DNA from: an uncultured bacterium
GTDB lineage: Bacteria > Verrucomicrobiota > Lentisphaeria > Victivallales > UBA1829
DNA: 64,000 bases
Direction of reading: 5' to 3'
Assembly (NCBI GenBank): GCA_902802585.1
Contig: CADCMR010000011.1
Location: forward strand, 1-64,000
The notes beneath the pieces are model-generated. The model saw only the letters and a list, made by a program, of their open reading frames with translations. It did not search any database and was not told the DNA's origin. The position numbers were made by a program, and so were the translations under genes. Of this stretch, positions 24,997 to 34,710 are shown piece after piece. Numbering within the stretch: position 1 is the first letter of the stretch; each line of letters begins with the position of its first letter.

Positions 24997-25254
24997 TCAG
25001 TGAGCTGTTATGAGGTTGGAGTAGACGGCTTTCGCCGTGACTCCCTCGATGCGCCCGAGTTTTCCGGCAAGAGCGTTGATCTTGTCCGACGGCGCATCGA
25101 TTACGATGCTGATGACGTTGACATTCCTTTCGCGGTAGGGCAGGCCCATGCGACCTACGATGTAAGGACCGAAATCGTGCAGGAGCGCGTTGATTTGCTC
25201 CGCGGAGTCGAAACTCTCCGCGAGGATCGCCAATACCGCCACACGTGTTTCCAT
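24997..25254 (-). CDS. TM1266-type iron-only hydrogenase system putative regulator
   Basis: An 85-residue ferredoxin-like-fold protein, METRVAVLAILAESFDS to YSNLITAH, with GRMGLPYRERNVNVISIV. It fits the small family named after Thermotoga TM1266, which is encoded beside [FeFe]-hydrogenase maturation genes and resembles the NikR/ACT regulatory domain. The METR start was chosen because homologues begin there and an upstream extension would add 24 non-conserved residues. It lies on the same strand just upstream of hydE, so it may sense or regulate the metallocofactor pathway. No DNA-binding domain is present. Confidence 0.75.
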   Translation of the reverse strand: METRVAVLAILAESFDSAEQINALLHDFGPYIVGRMGLPYRERNVNVISIVIDAPSDKINALAGKLGRIEGVTAKAVYSNLITAH

Positions 25255-25297
25255 TGCGATTCCGTCCCATTTGTTGTGGTTGAAAAGATTATCATCT

Positions 25298-25326
25298 AAT
25301 ATATCCCGTGTGCGCGTATAATGCAA
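25298..25326 (-). promoter_or_regulatory. Candidate sigma-70 promoter for the TM1266-type gene/hydE operon
   Basis: On the minus strand TTGCAT and TATATT are separated by 17 bp, and the -10 ends about 43 bp before the chosen start codon. The match is moderate. Confidence 0.45.
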
Positions 25327-25508
25327 GCGCGGGAAGGAAAAAAGTTTGGAAAAGGTGGATCCTGTTCGATCATTTGTTCTGTCGGGCGTATGATGCGGAT
25401 GGTTGAATATTGGAATTTGCTAAATAATCCGAAAGACCAAAAAACACGTTAAACACTCTTATGTTTAGAGAATAATCAATAAAGCCGACATTTTTGCGTG
25501 AATTAACC

Positions 25509-25537
25509 TTGACTTTTGCTCAGTTGGGTGGTATACT
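25509..25537 (+). promoter_or_regulatory. Sigma-70 promoter for the CE15-like esterase gene
   Basis: TTGACT and TATACT are exactly 17 bp apart. They lie about 110 bp before the esterase ATG, which has GGAG 6 bp upstream. This is one of the best promoter matches in the window. Confidence 0.75.
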
Positions 25538-25649
25538 ATCGATGAAATGCACTTTTTGCTGTCAAAAACAGCTCAAAAGCGTGTTCGCGTTCATCCAAAA
25601 ACAATCAATCTCTCTTCATTTATCAACCCCCAAACATAATGGAGTTTTT

Positions 25650-27555
25650 ATGAAACGTTACGTCCAATCGGCTGTCATCTCCTGCTCGGTTCTCGCAGGG
25701 GCGCTCTTCCTCGCAACATCACTTTCCGCGCAGGCTCCGGCCGGCGGCGCACCCGGCGGCGCACCCGGCGCTGCACCCGGCGGCGCACCCGCAATGGGCG
25801 GCGGCTTCGGCGGCGGCATGGGCGGCTTCGGCGGCATGGGTATGGGCGGTTTCGGCGGCGCACCCGGCGCTGGTGCAGGCGGACAGAGACCCGCCGGCGC
25901 ACCTGGTGCTGGTGCAGGCGCTGGTGCAGGCGGACAGAGACCCGCCGGCGGCGGTATGGGCATGGGCGGCTTTGGCGGCGGCATGGGCATGGGCGGCCTT
26001 CGGCGGCGGCATGGGCGGCGGAGCCAATCAGACTCCTGCGGTCGATATGGCGACGCTCCCCGGCGGCATCCGCAGCACGGAACCCGAAAAGGCCGACGAC
26101 AGCGGTTTCCCGATGGTCAAGGATCTGAAGGCCTCCGATGCGTATCCGGAGATCATGAAGTTCCGCGACGGCACCGCGGTGACCAAGGACAACTGGGCGA
26201 AGCGCGCCGAAGAAATCAAGAAACTCTATGAATACTACATGTACGGCGTGTGGCACGACGGTTCCGAAGTCGACGTCTCCTACAAGATGAATGAAGGTGA
26301 CAACAACGGCCGCAAATCCATGACCGTGACCGTCACGCGCAAGAGCACCGGCAAGTCCGGCACGTTCGACGTCAACATCACGCTCCCGACCGCCAGCGAC
26401 GAAGTCAAGATGCCGGAAGGCGGCTGGCCCGTCGTCCTCGGTATGCACGGCGCGCAGGAAGCGGTCGCGGCGTCCCGCGGCTACGCCTCTATGACATTCG
26501 GCGGTGGCGGCGGCTTCATGGGCGGCGTCACCAACATCGCCGCCGACAACAACCGTCACACCGGCCTCTTCTACGACCTGTATCCCTACGGCGAAGACTG
26601 GAAGGAACAGACCGGCGAACTGCTCGCCTGGAGCTGGGGCATTTCCAGAATCATCGACGCCCTCGAAAAGGGCGCGGGCAAGGAACTCAACATCAACCCG
26701 AAGAACACCATCGTGACCGGCGTTTCCCGTTACGGCAAGGCCGCCATGGTCTGCGGCGCATTCGAGCCCCGCATCAAGATGTGCGCTCCGTCCTGCTCCG
26801 GCGCGGGCGGCGTCGCGATGTACCGCTACGTCTCCGAAGGCAAGACCTATGACTTCTCCAGCAAGAACGATTCCAAGGAATACAAGTACGGCCGGAATGA
26901 GCCGATCGACAGCCTCCAGGCTACCGGGGAACAGGGCTGGTTCAACAATAAGTTCATGTGCTTCAAGGATCCGAAGACCCTCCCGGTCGATCAGCACATG
27001 CTCGCTATGCTCTGCGCCGATCCGAACCGCTACCTCTTCATCATCGGCTCCTGCACGGGTGAAGACTGGGTGAACGCCCCCGCCATGTGGCTCACCTTCC
27101 GTGCCGCGAAGGCCTCCTATGAGAAGCTCGGCCTCGGTGACAACATCGTCGCGAACATCCATAAGTCCGGTCACGCAGTCACGGCGGAAGACATGAACTA
27201 CATGATCGACTACTTCAACGAGAAAGTCTACGGCATCAAGTCCAAGACCGACCTCACCTGCCTCACGACCTCCGCCTTTGAACTCCCGGTCAACAAAGAC
27301 CCGCTGTTCGACTCCTTCGGCGGCACGGTTCCTCCGCAGCCCAAGCCGGATCCGGCTCCCGCGGCCGGCGCTAACGGCGGCGGCTTCGGTGGAATGGGCG
27401 GCTTCGGCGGCGGCTTCGGCGGCATGGGCGGCGGCATGGGCGGCGCTCCCAGACCCGCCGGCGCTCCCGGAGCCGGTGCTGCTCCCGGCGGCGCTCCCAG
27501 ACCTGCCGGTGCTCCCGGCGCTGGCGCTGCTCCCGGAGCCGGCGCTCCCCGCTGA
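25650..27555 (+). pseudogene. Secreted CE15 (glucuronoyl-esterase-like) protein with Gly/Met-rich linkers, frameshifted
   Basis: The gene starts MKRYVQSAVISCSVLAGALF, a Sec signal peptide ending near LSAQA, followed by a low-complexity Gly/Ala/Met region. Near base 25,995 an extra C (ggcggccttcggcgg instead of ggcggcttcggcgg) shifts the frame, and the enzyme domain continues in the next frame to 27555. That domain has the CE15 nucleophile motif GVSRYGKAAM, SGAGG, and KSGHAVTAEDM with the catalytic His. CE15 enzymes cleave esters between lignin and glucuronoxylan. The C-terminus is again Gly/Met/Pro-rich. One base is the only defect and it lies in a simple repeat, so a sequencing error or slippage is as likely as decay. 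Confidence 0.7.
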
Positions 27556-27574
27556 TTCCGTGATCTGATCCTTC

Positions 27575-27604
27575 GGGAAGCGGTTCGTCCGCTTCCCGTT
27601 TTTT
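27575..27604 (+). terminator. Rho-independent terminator after the CE15-like gene
   Basis: GGGAAGCGG pairs perfectly with CCGCTTCCC around TTCGT, followed by GTTTTTT. Confidence 0.92.
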
Positions 27605-27754
27605 ACGGAATTAAACTAAAATAGTCTGTTTTTTTGAAAAACATATACAATAATATTTGCTTCGGCATCGTTAAATAACGTGTAAGCAAGTAAACTCGTC
27701 CCGCAACACATAAAACAACCAATCCAACCAAAAACATCATACAAGGAGATTCGT

Positions 27755-29458
27755 ATGAAACACTCGTTCAACAAATTGCTGGCTTCCGGCTCGTTCATCG
27801 CCGGAACCCTGCTGATCGCCACCATGCTCTCCGCACAGGCTCCGGCCGGCGGCGCTGCACCCGGCGGCGCACCCGGCGCTGCTCCAGGCGGAGCTCCCGC
27901 GGGCGGCATGCCCATGGGCGGCGGCTTCCAGATGCCTGCCGGCGGTTTCGGCGGCGGTATGGGCGGCGGCTTTGGCGGCGGCCAGGGCGGCATGCCCCCG
28001 ATGGGCGGCTTCGGCGGCGGTATGGGCGGCATGCCCCCGATGGGCGGCGAAGGCGGAATGCCCGATTTCGGCGCCATGTTCGGCGGTCAGATGCCCGATT
28101 TCGGCGCCATGTTCGGCGGCGGCATGCCTCCGATGGGCGGCGGCGAAGGCGGCGCGCCTGGCGGATTCCCCGGCTTCGGCGGCGGTATGCCCCCGATGGG
28201 CGGCGGCGAAGGCGGCGGCATGGGCGGCTTCCCGATGATGGGCGGCTTCGGCGGCATGGGCATGGGCGGTTTCCCCGGCATGGGCGGAGCTCCCGGCGGT
28301 CAGCAGCAGGAAGCCAAGCCGGACAAAGGCAGCCAGCTTCCGAAAGGATACAACGCCGACGGTCCGACCTACACCAAGGTCGAACTCTGCTCCGCGGACA
28401 AGAAGTGCCCGATCTGCTCCCTCTGGGATTCCGCCAAGAAGGAATGGACCGACATTGAGCCCCCGAAGAAGACCGGTGGCGGCGGCATGGGCATGTTCGG
28501 CATGATGGGCGGCTTCGGCGGCGGTGGCGGCGGCGTTATGACCAATAACGGCCAGCCGATCGGCGTCAAGCAGATGGCTGACATCAAGTTCGCCTCCGAC
28601 GGCTCCAGCTCCCAGTACATGGACGGCTATCTCCCCGAGATCAAGGCGGGCGAGAAGGCCCCGGCCATCCTCTATATCCACGGCGGCGCCTGGATGGGCG
28701 GCAGCGCCCGCGGCTGCAACGCCGGATTCTTCGATCGCCTTGTGAAAGCCGGTTACGCCGTCTTCTCCCTGAACTACCGTCTCTCCAGTGAGGCTTCCTT
28801 CCCGCGTCCGATGAATGACGCCAAGGCTGCCGTCCGCTGGATCCGCGCCCACGCGAAGGAACTCAACCTTGATCCCGACCACATCGGCGCGATCGGCGAC
28901 TCCTCCGGCGGTCACATGGTCGGCATGCTCGGCACCACCAGCAACCTGAAGGGTCTCATGATGGGCGATATCGGCGACAACGCCGAATATTCCTCCTCCG
29001 TCCAGGCCGTCGTCGACCTCTTCGGTCCGATGAACGTCCTCACCATGGACCAGCAGGCCAAGGACGCCGAGGCCGAAGCCGGTCGCGGCATGATGGGTCA
29101 CGACGCTGACCAGGGCCCCTACAGCTCCTACGTCGGCATTCCGATCCACAGCAACCGCGAGACCAATCCCGCTCCCGCGCAGCGCGCCGATCCGGGCATG
29201 TATGCCCACACGCTTGATCCCAAGACCGCTCCGGCGTTCCTGATCCAGCACGGCACCAAGGACAATGTCGTTCCGATCGGTTCCTCCAAGGAATTCGCCG
29301 AAACCGTCGCCAAGTACATCGGCAAGGATAAAGTGATCTACGAAGGCGCCGGATTCTTCGACGGTTGCGGTCACGAAGACGGCCGCTTCTTCGACGAGAA
29401 GAACTCCAAGCGCGTCATCGAATTCCTCGACAAGTATCTGAAGCCCGCGAAGAAGTAA
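27755..29458 (+). CDS. Secreted alpha/beta-hydrolase esterase (HSL/CE10-like) with Gly/Met-rich N-terminal domain
   Basis: The 567-residue protein has a Sec signal peptide (FIAGTLLIATMLSAQA), a ~160-residue Gly/Met/Pro/Phe-rich region with repeated GGMPPMGG and PDFGAMFGG units, a short Cys segment (CSADKKCPICSLWD) and then an esterase domain. The catalytic features are the oxyanion motif YIHGGAWMGG, nucleophile GDSSGGHMVG, acid in HGTKDNVVP and His in GCGHEDGRFF. This set fits acetyl- or feruloyl-esterases that strip hemicellulose side groups. AAGGAG precedes the ATG. It sits 200 bp downstream of the CE15-like gene, whose signal peptide and linker it resembles, so the two are probably co-evolved hemicellulose tools. 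Confidence 0.82.
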   Translation: MKHSFNKLLASGSFIAGTLLIATMLSAQAPAGGAAPGGAPGAAPGGAPAGGMPMGGGFQMPAGGFGGGMGGGFGGGQGGMPPMGGFGGGMGGMPPMGGEGGMPDFGAMFGGQMPDFGAMFGGGMPPMGGGEGGAPGGFPGFGGGMPPMGGGEGGGMGGFPMMGGFGGMGMGGFPGMGGAPGGQQQEAKPDKGSQLPKGYNADGPTYTKVELCSADKKCPICSLWDSAKKEWTDIEPPKKTGGGGMGMFGMMGGFGGGGGGVMTNNGQPIGVKQMADIKFASDGSSSQYMDGYLPEIKAGEKAPAILYIHGGAWMGGSARGCNAGFFDRLVKAGYAVFSLNYRLSSEASFPRPMNDAKAAVRWIRAHAKELNLDPDHIGAIGDSSGGHMVGMLGTTSNLKGLMMGDIGDNAEYSSSVQAVVDLFGPMNVLTMDQQAKDAEAEAGRGMMGHDADQGPYSSYVGIPIHSNRETNPAPAQRADPGMYAHTLDPKTAPAFLIQHGTKDNVVPIGSSKEFAETVAKYIGKDKVIYEGAGFFDGCGHEDGRFFDEKNSKRVIEFLDKYLKPAKK

Positions 29459-29531
29459 TCTTCCGGTCTGCTGATACCACGCCCGGCAGGACGCCTCAAA
29501 ACTCCTGCCGGACGTCAGGAAAGACACCCTG

Positions 29532-29563
29532 TACCCCAGACTTCGGTCCGGGGTGCTTTTTTA
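29532..29563 (+). terminator. Rho-independent terminator after the esterase gene
   Basis: ACCCCAGAC and GTCCGGGGT (one mismatch) enclose a TTCG tetraloop and are followed by GCTTTTTTAT. Confidence 0.85.
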
Positions 29564-29870
29564 TACACTGACTGCTTGTTTTTTACTTGATGTGCTTCCA
29601 CGGAATTGTTTTCGAGGACAAAGACAAGGTGGAATCGGACGACTGGGACATAGAAGCCGCAGCGCATTGTACAAGGATTGGAGGGCGTCCCGGACGCGCA
29701 CAATGTATGATTTGCGGGGCTATATTAAGGGCAGGGGCGTGAAAAAAGGACGAGGGGCAGGGGCGTGAAATGGCTCCGCGCCGCCGCCGGACAGGGCGAT
29801 GAAACATTAGAAGCATTCCTCTCCGGACACGGGAAATGACCGGGATGTTTCCCCTCTGCTTGTTAAAGAA
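29564..29870. other. Non-coding stretch between convergent genes
   Basis: About 300 bp without a credible gene. It contains two copies of GGGCAGGGGCGTGAAA about 26 bp apart, which hold two of the KOPS-like octamers. Nothing else was recognised. Confidence 0.5.
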
Positions 29871-29898
29871 GCCTCCGGCGCTTGAAGCAACCGGAGGC
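29871..29898 (-). terminator. Terminator after the AIDA-repeat gene
   Basis: GCCTCCGG and CCGGAGGC form a perfect 8-bp stem. Read on the minus strand it is followed by TTCTTT; the other strand carries TTTTG. It may work in both directions. Confidence 0.65.
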
Positions 29899-29965
29899 TT
29901 TTGAATTACAATCGCTGTTTTGTGCCCGAGCGTAGCCGGGCACTGTATCAGGACCGCTTGCGGTC

Positions 29966-32900
29966 TCAGGCGAGGTTGGCGAGGTTCGACCAGGTGGTGA
30001 GCTGCTTGTCGTTGATCTGCCAGTAGCCAGCGAGACCGGAGATATTGCTGCACCAGGCGATGTCGTCCGTGCCGTCTCCGTTGAAGTCGCCGACGCCGAC
30101 GAGCTTCCATTCGTCGGTGTTCACGGCGCTGAGGATGGACCACTCGTTGCATCCGTCGGCGTTAAAGTCGCCCGAGCAGAGGAAATCCCACTCCAGCGGA
30201 TTGGCGACGCTGACCATGCGCCAGTCGACCGGATCGTCGACGATCCAGGTGCAGTAGGCGTTGTAGACGTTTCCGCCTTCGCCGGTGAAGCTGTTGCGCC
30301 AGAGCATGTCGCACTTGCCGTCGGCGTTGTAGTCGCCGGTCGCGATGCACTCCCATTCGGCGGAATAGCCGTTGATGAGCGTCCAGGTGACGCCGCTTTC
30401 CCAGTAGCCGAGCAGGCCGACGGTGTCGGACGCACCGGTCGGGTTGGCGATCAGGATGTCGTCGCTGCCGTTGCCGTTGAAATCGCCGGTGCCGAGGATG
30501 TCCCAGCCGGCGTTCTTGAAGTTCAGGACCTGCGCGACGAAGGAGCCGTCGGGCTGCGTCATTTCGCCGACCACATAGCCGTCGCCGTTCACGCGCAGGA
30601 AGTCGTCCTGCCCGTCGGCGTTGAAGTCGCCGATGCCGGAGATCATCCAGCTCGGATCGACTGCGAGACCATTGCCCCACGGTGTGCCGTCCACGTAGAT
30701 CGTGGCGAAGGAACCGATGTTGTCAGCGTAGGTAACGGTCACCATCTGGTCCGCCGAGCCGCCGTTGAAGTTGCCGGTGAGGAAGTCCGGGAGGTCGAGT
30801 CTGGGGATGTAGCCGTCCGTGACGACGAACTGTCCGCCCGCGACGGCTTCGGACGCGTTTCCGGCGTAGTCGAATGCCGTGACGGTCCAGTTCCAGGTGC
30901 CGGAGATCATTTCATCAAGCACGAGGTTCGTGCCCGGCACGGTCTCGGTCAGGACTCCGAGCATGCCGTCCTGCCAGTAGGAGACGTAGAAGCCTCTGAC
31001 GTGGGAGTAGTCGTCGGTGGCGTCGGTCCAGCTCAAGGTCACGGTCGAGCCATCAACCGCGGCGGCGAGGTCGGTTGCGACGGTCGGGGCGACCTTGTCG
31101 ATGTTGCTGACCTGGAAGCCCGTGATTTCGGACTCGGTGCCGTCGGCGTTGTAGCCGCGGAAGAAGTACGTGTTGTTTTCACTGACGGTGATGCCGTCGC
31201 CCTCGAACGCCTGCCAGACCGTATAGTCGGTGCTGTATTCGCGCAGGGTCGTTTCCTCGTCGAACGCCACGGTCAGGAAGACGTCTTCATTCGTGAACGT
31301 CGCGATGTCGGCGGTGACGGTCGGGGCCGCGAACCAGGCGGTCGGGGCGATTTCGGATTCGACGGTGAGGTAAAGATTTCTGTGGATGACGCTTTCCTCA
31401 TCGACCGACCTGTCGCTGTTCAGCGTGAACGCGAATCCGGGCTGGACAGGGGAGAGGGAATAATACTGGATGTCGAACGTGTCGACATACGTCTCGGCCT
31501 GCAGTTCTTCATCGAAAACGAGCGCGTAACCGGCTGTTCCGATGAAATAACCGTAGGTGGAGCCAAGGACGTCCACAAGATAGAATGTGGTTTCTGTATA
31601 CTCCTCGAAAAGCGTCTCTTCGGCGAGCATGTACGTGCCGGATGCCTGGTTTACGCCGTCGACCGTGATCGTGTAGGTCGGGCTGCTCTGGATCCAGCCG
31701 AGGTTATTGACGCGCGCGACGCTGCCCGCATCGGGGGTCGTGATGTCGAAGTCCACGATGCCGTCCCATGCGTTCACCCTGCCATGGAGTTCCATTCTGC
31801 CGGTGAGCTTGCCGCCGGAGTTGACTTCGATATTGCTGTCCTGATTTACCGTGACGTCGCGTACCACGCCGCCATTGAGGATGTACATGGTGGCGCTCTT
31901 GTCTTGCGGATAGTAGTCCGGGTCGGGTTCTTCCGGTTCCGGTTCGGGCGGCAGTCCCAGCGTGGTCTTTTCCAGCACCGCGCCGGAATTTACATAGATA
32001 TAGTTCCGGGCGAACGTGTTGTGATTGCCGCATGCGCCGTCCATCAGCTCGACCTGTCCCCAGGCGTCGATATAGGAGTCGATGATATACGCGCCGTTTT
32101 CGATCGTGATGTAGTCGGAGAACCAGCCCTCGCCGTTTGCCATGAATCCGGAGAGCACGCCGTCTTCAATGGAGAACGGCACGTCGTCCATCGAACAGTT
32201 GGTGAAGACCGAACCGGTGGTGACCGTCAGGGTAATCCCGTCGTAGTCGGTCAGCCTCGCGTCCGCCAGATAAACGCCGCCGTAGATCTCAAGGTTTCCG
32301 GGGTGGTACGGGAGCTGGGCATAGCGGACCGTATCCAGGTTCGTCACGATCGCGCCTTCGTACAACATGAAGCTGTACATGTTCATCTTTCCGGCGCCGG
32401 CGACGTTGTAGAAGTTGCTCACGACGCCGCCGCTGAACACCGCCAGCTCGCCGCCGCACATGATGTTGTCCAGGGCGACGGTGTTCTTGTGGACGGTGAC
32501 CTGGCCTTCCAGGTGGTCGGAGGAGAAGGTGTTCGATGTGATCGAGTACAGCCCCAGGGGTTCTTCCATCCAGTCGTCGCTGAGATGGAGCGCGCCGCCG
32601 TTTTCGACCATGCCCCATGCCTCGCCGCCTTCCATCACTGTGACGGTCGCGCCGTTGAGGATGATGAGGTCCGATACGGTTCCGCCGGCGATCGTGACTT
32701 CATTGTCGTTCCAGTCCATGCCCGTCGTGGTCCCGAGCACTTCGACGACGGTGTTTCCGAGGGTGGCGTTGTCGAAATGCGCGTCCTTCAGGTCGATAGC
32801 GACACCGCCGGACGTTCCGTTCAGGATCGTGTCCGGCGCGACCTGCATGTGGAGATGGGACCAGGAGTCCATGTTGAGGTTTGTGAGCGTGGCTCCGGCG

Positions 32901-34525
32901 AAGAATGATACGTTCGCGCCGCTGGAAGTCTCGATAATGAATTCCTCGGATTCTCCCTCTTCGTCGCTCATGCCGTACTCGACATAGGTGTACGGGAGCG
33001 CAAAGGTGTTCACGACGTCGACGACCGCGCCGCTGCTGAATACCGCGCTTCCGCCGCTGAAGTTCAGGTTGCTGGCGTATGCGCCGGACATGACGGTGGC
33101 GCCGCCGTGGTACTGCGAAATATTGGAGACAGTCGCGCCCTCCAGGTACGTCAGCATGACGTCTTTCACGGAGACGTCGCTGAGCGCGCCGTTTTCCGTC
33201 TCAAACGCGGCTCCGTCGACCGTGCCGGAGATCACGGTGCCGGACGCAATCTCGAAGTTCAGATAGGTCGTGTTGGTGTATGGATCATCGTATGCCGAAT
33301 TGATCGACTGCGCGACGAGCCCGGTGACGGTGCCGCCGCTGAGGACGGTCAGACCGCCGAGCCAGGTGACGGTCTCGCTGGCGGGGAAGGAGGAGCTGGT
33401 GTAGTCCCAGTCCTGCGTTTCCTCGTTATAGGAGGAGTTCCAGACCGTGCTTGTGAAGGAGCTGACGAAGGTGTAGGGGACGACCGTGTAGCCGTTGGCG
33501 ATGCCGCCGTCGCAGACGATCAGTCCGCCGTTGATGGCGGTGATGTCGACCGCCGTGGTGCCGGAGTGGACCGTGCCGTACCTGCCGGTCGAGTAGGTGA
33601 GGCCGCTGAAGGTGTTGGAAAGGATTTCGACGGGGTAAAGCACGCCGGAGGAGTAGATGGTCCCGCTGCCCGGAATGTAGTTCGACACGTTCCCGGAGCC
33701 GATGTAGACCGCGCCGCCGTTCTCGACGACTTTCGCGCCGATGGAGGCGAGGTCGCCGTAGTAGCCGTACCAGTTGAATCCGGCGCTGAACCAGCCACCC
33801 TGGTTCACCGAGACCTCGGTCGCGACCGAGCTTCCGTTCATGCTCATGGAACCGCCCTCGTTGATCGCGACGTTGGTCGCCGTTCCGCCGTAGAGGTCAA
33901 GGTATCCGCCGTCGAGGAGTTCGACGTCGTTCACTTTCGCGCCGCCGCTTGCGATCAGAGTGGCGGACATGCCGATGACCGTGGCTCCGTTGATGGTGGC
34001 GCTGTTCTCCGCCTTGGCGTTGGTGTAGTTCCATCCGCTGGCGGAGACGACGAGGTTGTTGACGACGGTGGCTGAGTTCGTAGCGGTGAACCTGCCGCCC
34101 GTGTTCACGTACACGTTCGTCGCGGTGTTGCCGTAGACGCCGACGCTGCCGTAGCTGTTCACGATTGTGTCGTTGAGTTTCGCGTGGGCTTCGACATAGC
34201 CGCTGAAGTTCACGACCGTGTTGGTCGCCGACGCCCAGTTGTTGATCCTGAGTCTCGCGCCGGAGTTGACCGTGGTGTCTTCGATGGAGCCGTAGGTGGC
34301 GTAAATCGAGCCGCCGCTCATCACGGTGTTGAACACCGTGCCGCCCGAGACGGTCATGCTGGCATAATTCATCGTGGTGCTTTCGATCAGTCCGCTTTCG
34401 ATGTACGCGGATCCGTCGTTCATCATGGTTTCGGTGGCGGTACCGCCGGCGACGGTCAGGACGTCCCCGTAGTTGATGACCAGACCGGAACTGACCTGTC
34501 CCTCATTCACGAAATAACTGCTCAT
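29966..34525 (-). CDS. Large AIDA-repeat surface protein with Fn3 and FG-GAP-like C-terminus
   Basis: A 1519-residue protein. Residues ~1-950 are imperfect ~19-residue AIDA-type beta-helix repeats (SGGTVFNTVMSGGS, VNSGARLRI, VNTGGRFTAT, NGGVVRDVTVN), known in other proteins as passenger repeats and O-heptosylation targets. A linker region follows, then a fibronectin type III-like domain (~1195-1290; VDGSTVTLSWTDATDD). The end carries five calcium-loop FG-GAP-like units (GDFNADGQDDF, GDFNGNGSDDI, GDYNADGKCDM, GDFNADGCNEW, GDFNGDGTDDI). AAGGAG lies 6 bp before ATG. There is no signal peptide and no autotransporter barrel, so the export route is unclear; the end resembles that of the gene finishing at 1898. 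Confidence 0.85.
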   Translation of the reverse strand: MSSYFVNEGQVSSGLVINYGDVLTVAGGTATETMMNDGSAYIESGLIESTTMNYASMTVSGGTVFNTVMSGGSIYATYGSIEDTTVNSGARLRINNWASATNTVVNFSGYVEAHAKLNDTIVNSYGSVGVYGNTATNVYVNTGGRFTATNSATVVNNLVVSASGWNYTNAKAENSATINGATVIGMSATLIASGGAKVNDVELLDGGYLDLYGGTATNVAINEGGSMSMNGSSVATEVSVNQGGWFSAGFNWYGYYGDLASIGAKVVENGGAVYIGSGNVSNYIPGSGTIYSSGVLYPVEILSNTFSGLTYSTGRYGTVHSGTTAVDITAINGGLIVCDGGIANGYTVVPYTFVSSFTSTVWNSSYNEETQDWDYTSSSFPASETVTWLGGLTVLSGGTVTGLVAQSINSAYDDPYTNTTYLNFEIASGTVISGTVDGAAFETENGALSDVSVKDVMLTYLEGATVSNISQYHGGATVMSGAYASNLNFSGGSAVFSSGAVVDVVNTFALPYTYVEYGMSDEEGESEEFIIETSSGANVSFFAGATLTNLNMDSWSHLHMQVAPDTILNGTSGGVAIDLKDAHFDNATLGNTVVEVLGTTTGMDWNDNEVTIAGGTVSDLIILNGATVTVMEGGEAWGMVENGGALHLSDDWMEEPLGLYSITSNTFSSDHLEGQVTVHKNTVALDNIMCGGELAVFSGGVVSNFYNVAGAGKMNMYSFMLYEGAIVTNLDTVRYAQLPYHPGNLEIYGGVYLADARLTDYDGITLTVTTGSVFTNCSMDDVPFSIEDGVLSGFMANGEGWFSDYITIENGAYIIDSYIDAWGQVELMDGACGNHNTFARNYIYVNSGAVLEKTTLGLPPEPEPEEPDPDYYPQDKSATMYILNGGVVRDVTVNQDSNIEVNSGGKLTGRMELHGRVNAWDGIVDFDITTPDAGSVARVNNLGWIQSSPTYTITVDGVNQASGTYMLAEETLFEEYTETTFYLVDVLGSTYGYFIGTAGYALVFDEELQAETYVDTFDIQYYSLSPVQPGFAFTLNSDRSVDEESVIHRNLYLTVESEIAPTAWFAAPTVTADIATFTNEDVFLTVAFDEETTLREYSTDYTVWQAFEGDGITVSENNTYFFRGYNADGTESEITGFQVSNIDKVAPTVATDLAAAVDGSTVTLSWTDATDDYSHVRGFYVSYWQDGMLGVLTETVPGTNLVLDEMISGTWNWTVTAFDYAGNASEAVAGGQFVVTDGYIPRLDLPDFLTGNFNGGSADQMVTVTYADNIGSFATIYVDGTPWGNGLAVDPSWMISGIGDFNADGQDDFLRVNGDGYVVGEMTQPDGSFVAQVLNFKNAGWDILGTGDFNGNGSDDILIANPTGASDTVGLLGYWESGVTWTLINGYSAEWECIATGDYNADGKCDMLWRNSFTGEGGNVYNAYCTWIVDDPVDWRMVSVANPLEWDFLCSGDFNADGCNEWSILSAVNTDEWKLVGVGDFNGDGTDDIAWCSNISGLAGYWQINDKQLTTWSNLANLA

Positions 34526-34577
34526 AATTGGCTCCTTGTGGAAAAGTTATGTGGGTATATGAGTTGAAAACAGGACT

Positions 34578-34605
34578 ACTATAACCCCTCTTTTTTAAAA
34601 TGCAA
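34578..34605 (-). promoter_or_regulatory. Candidate sigma-70 promoter of the AIDA-repeat gene
   Basis: On the minus strand TTGCAT and TATAGT are 16 bp apart in an AT-rich region about 55 bp before the start codon. Confidence 0.45.
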
Positions 34606-34710
34606 GCGCTTTTTTTGTTGTTAAAGAAGATTTTTCTAAAAAAATAATAATGACAACTCTTTTTATTGTGAATTATCCTAAAGTATCCTTAGCTCTCAAA
34701 ACCGGATTGC

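Noticed and set aside
31001..32908. Long + strand frame inside the AIDA-repeat gene
   Set aside because: It is antisense to clear AIDA repeats and has no domain of its own.
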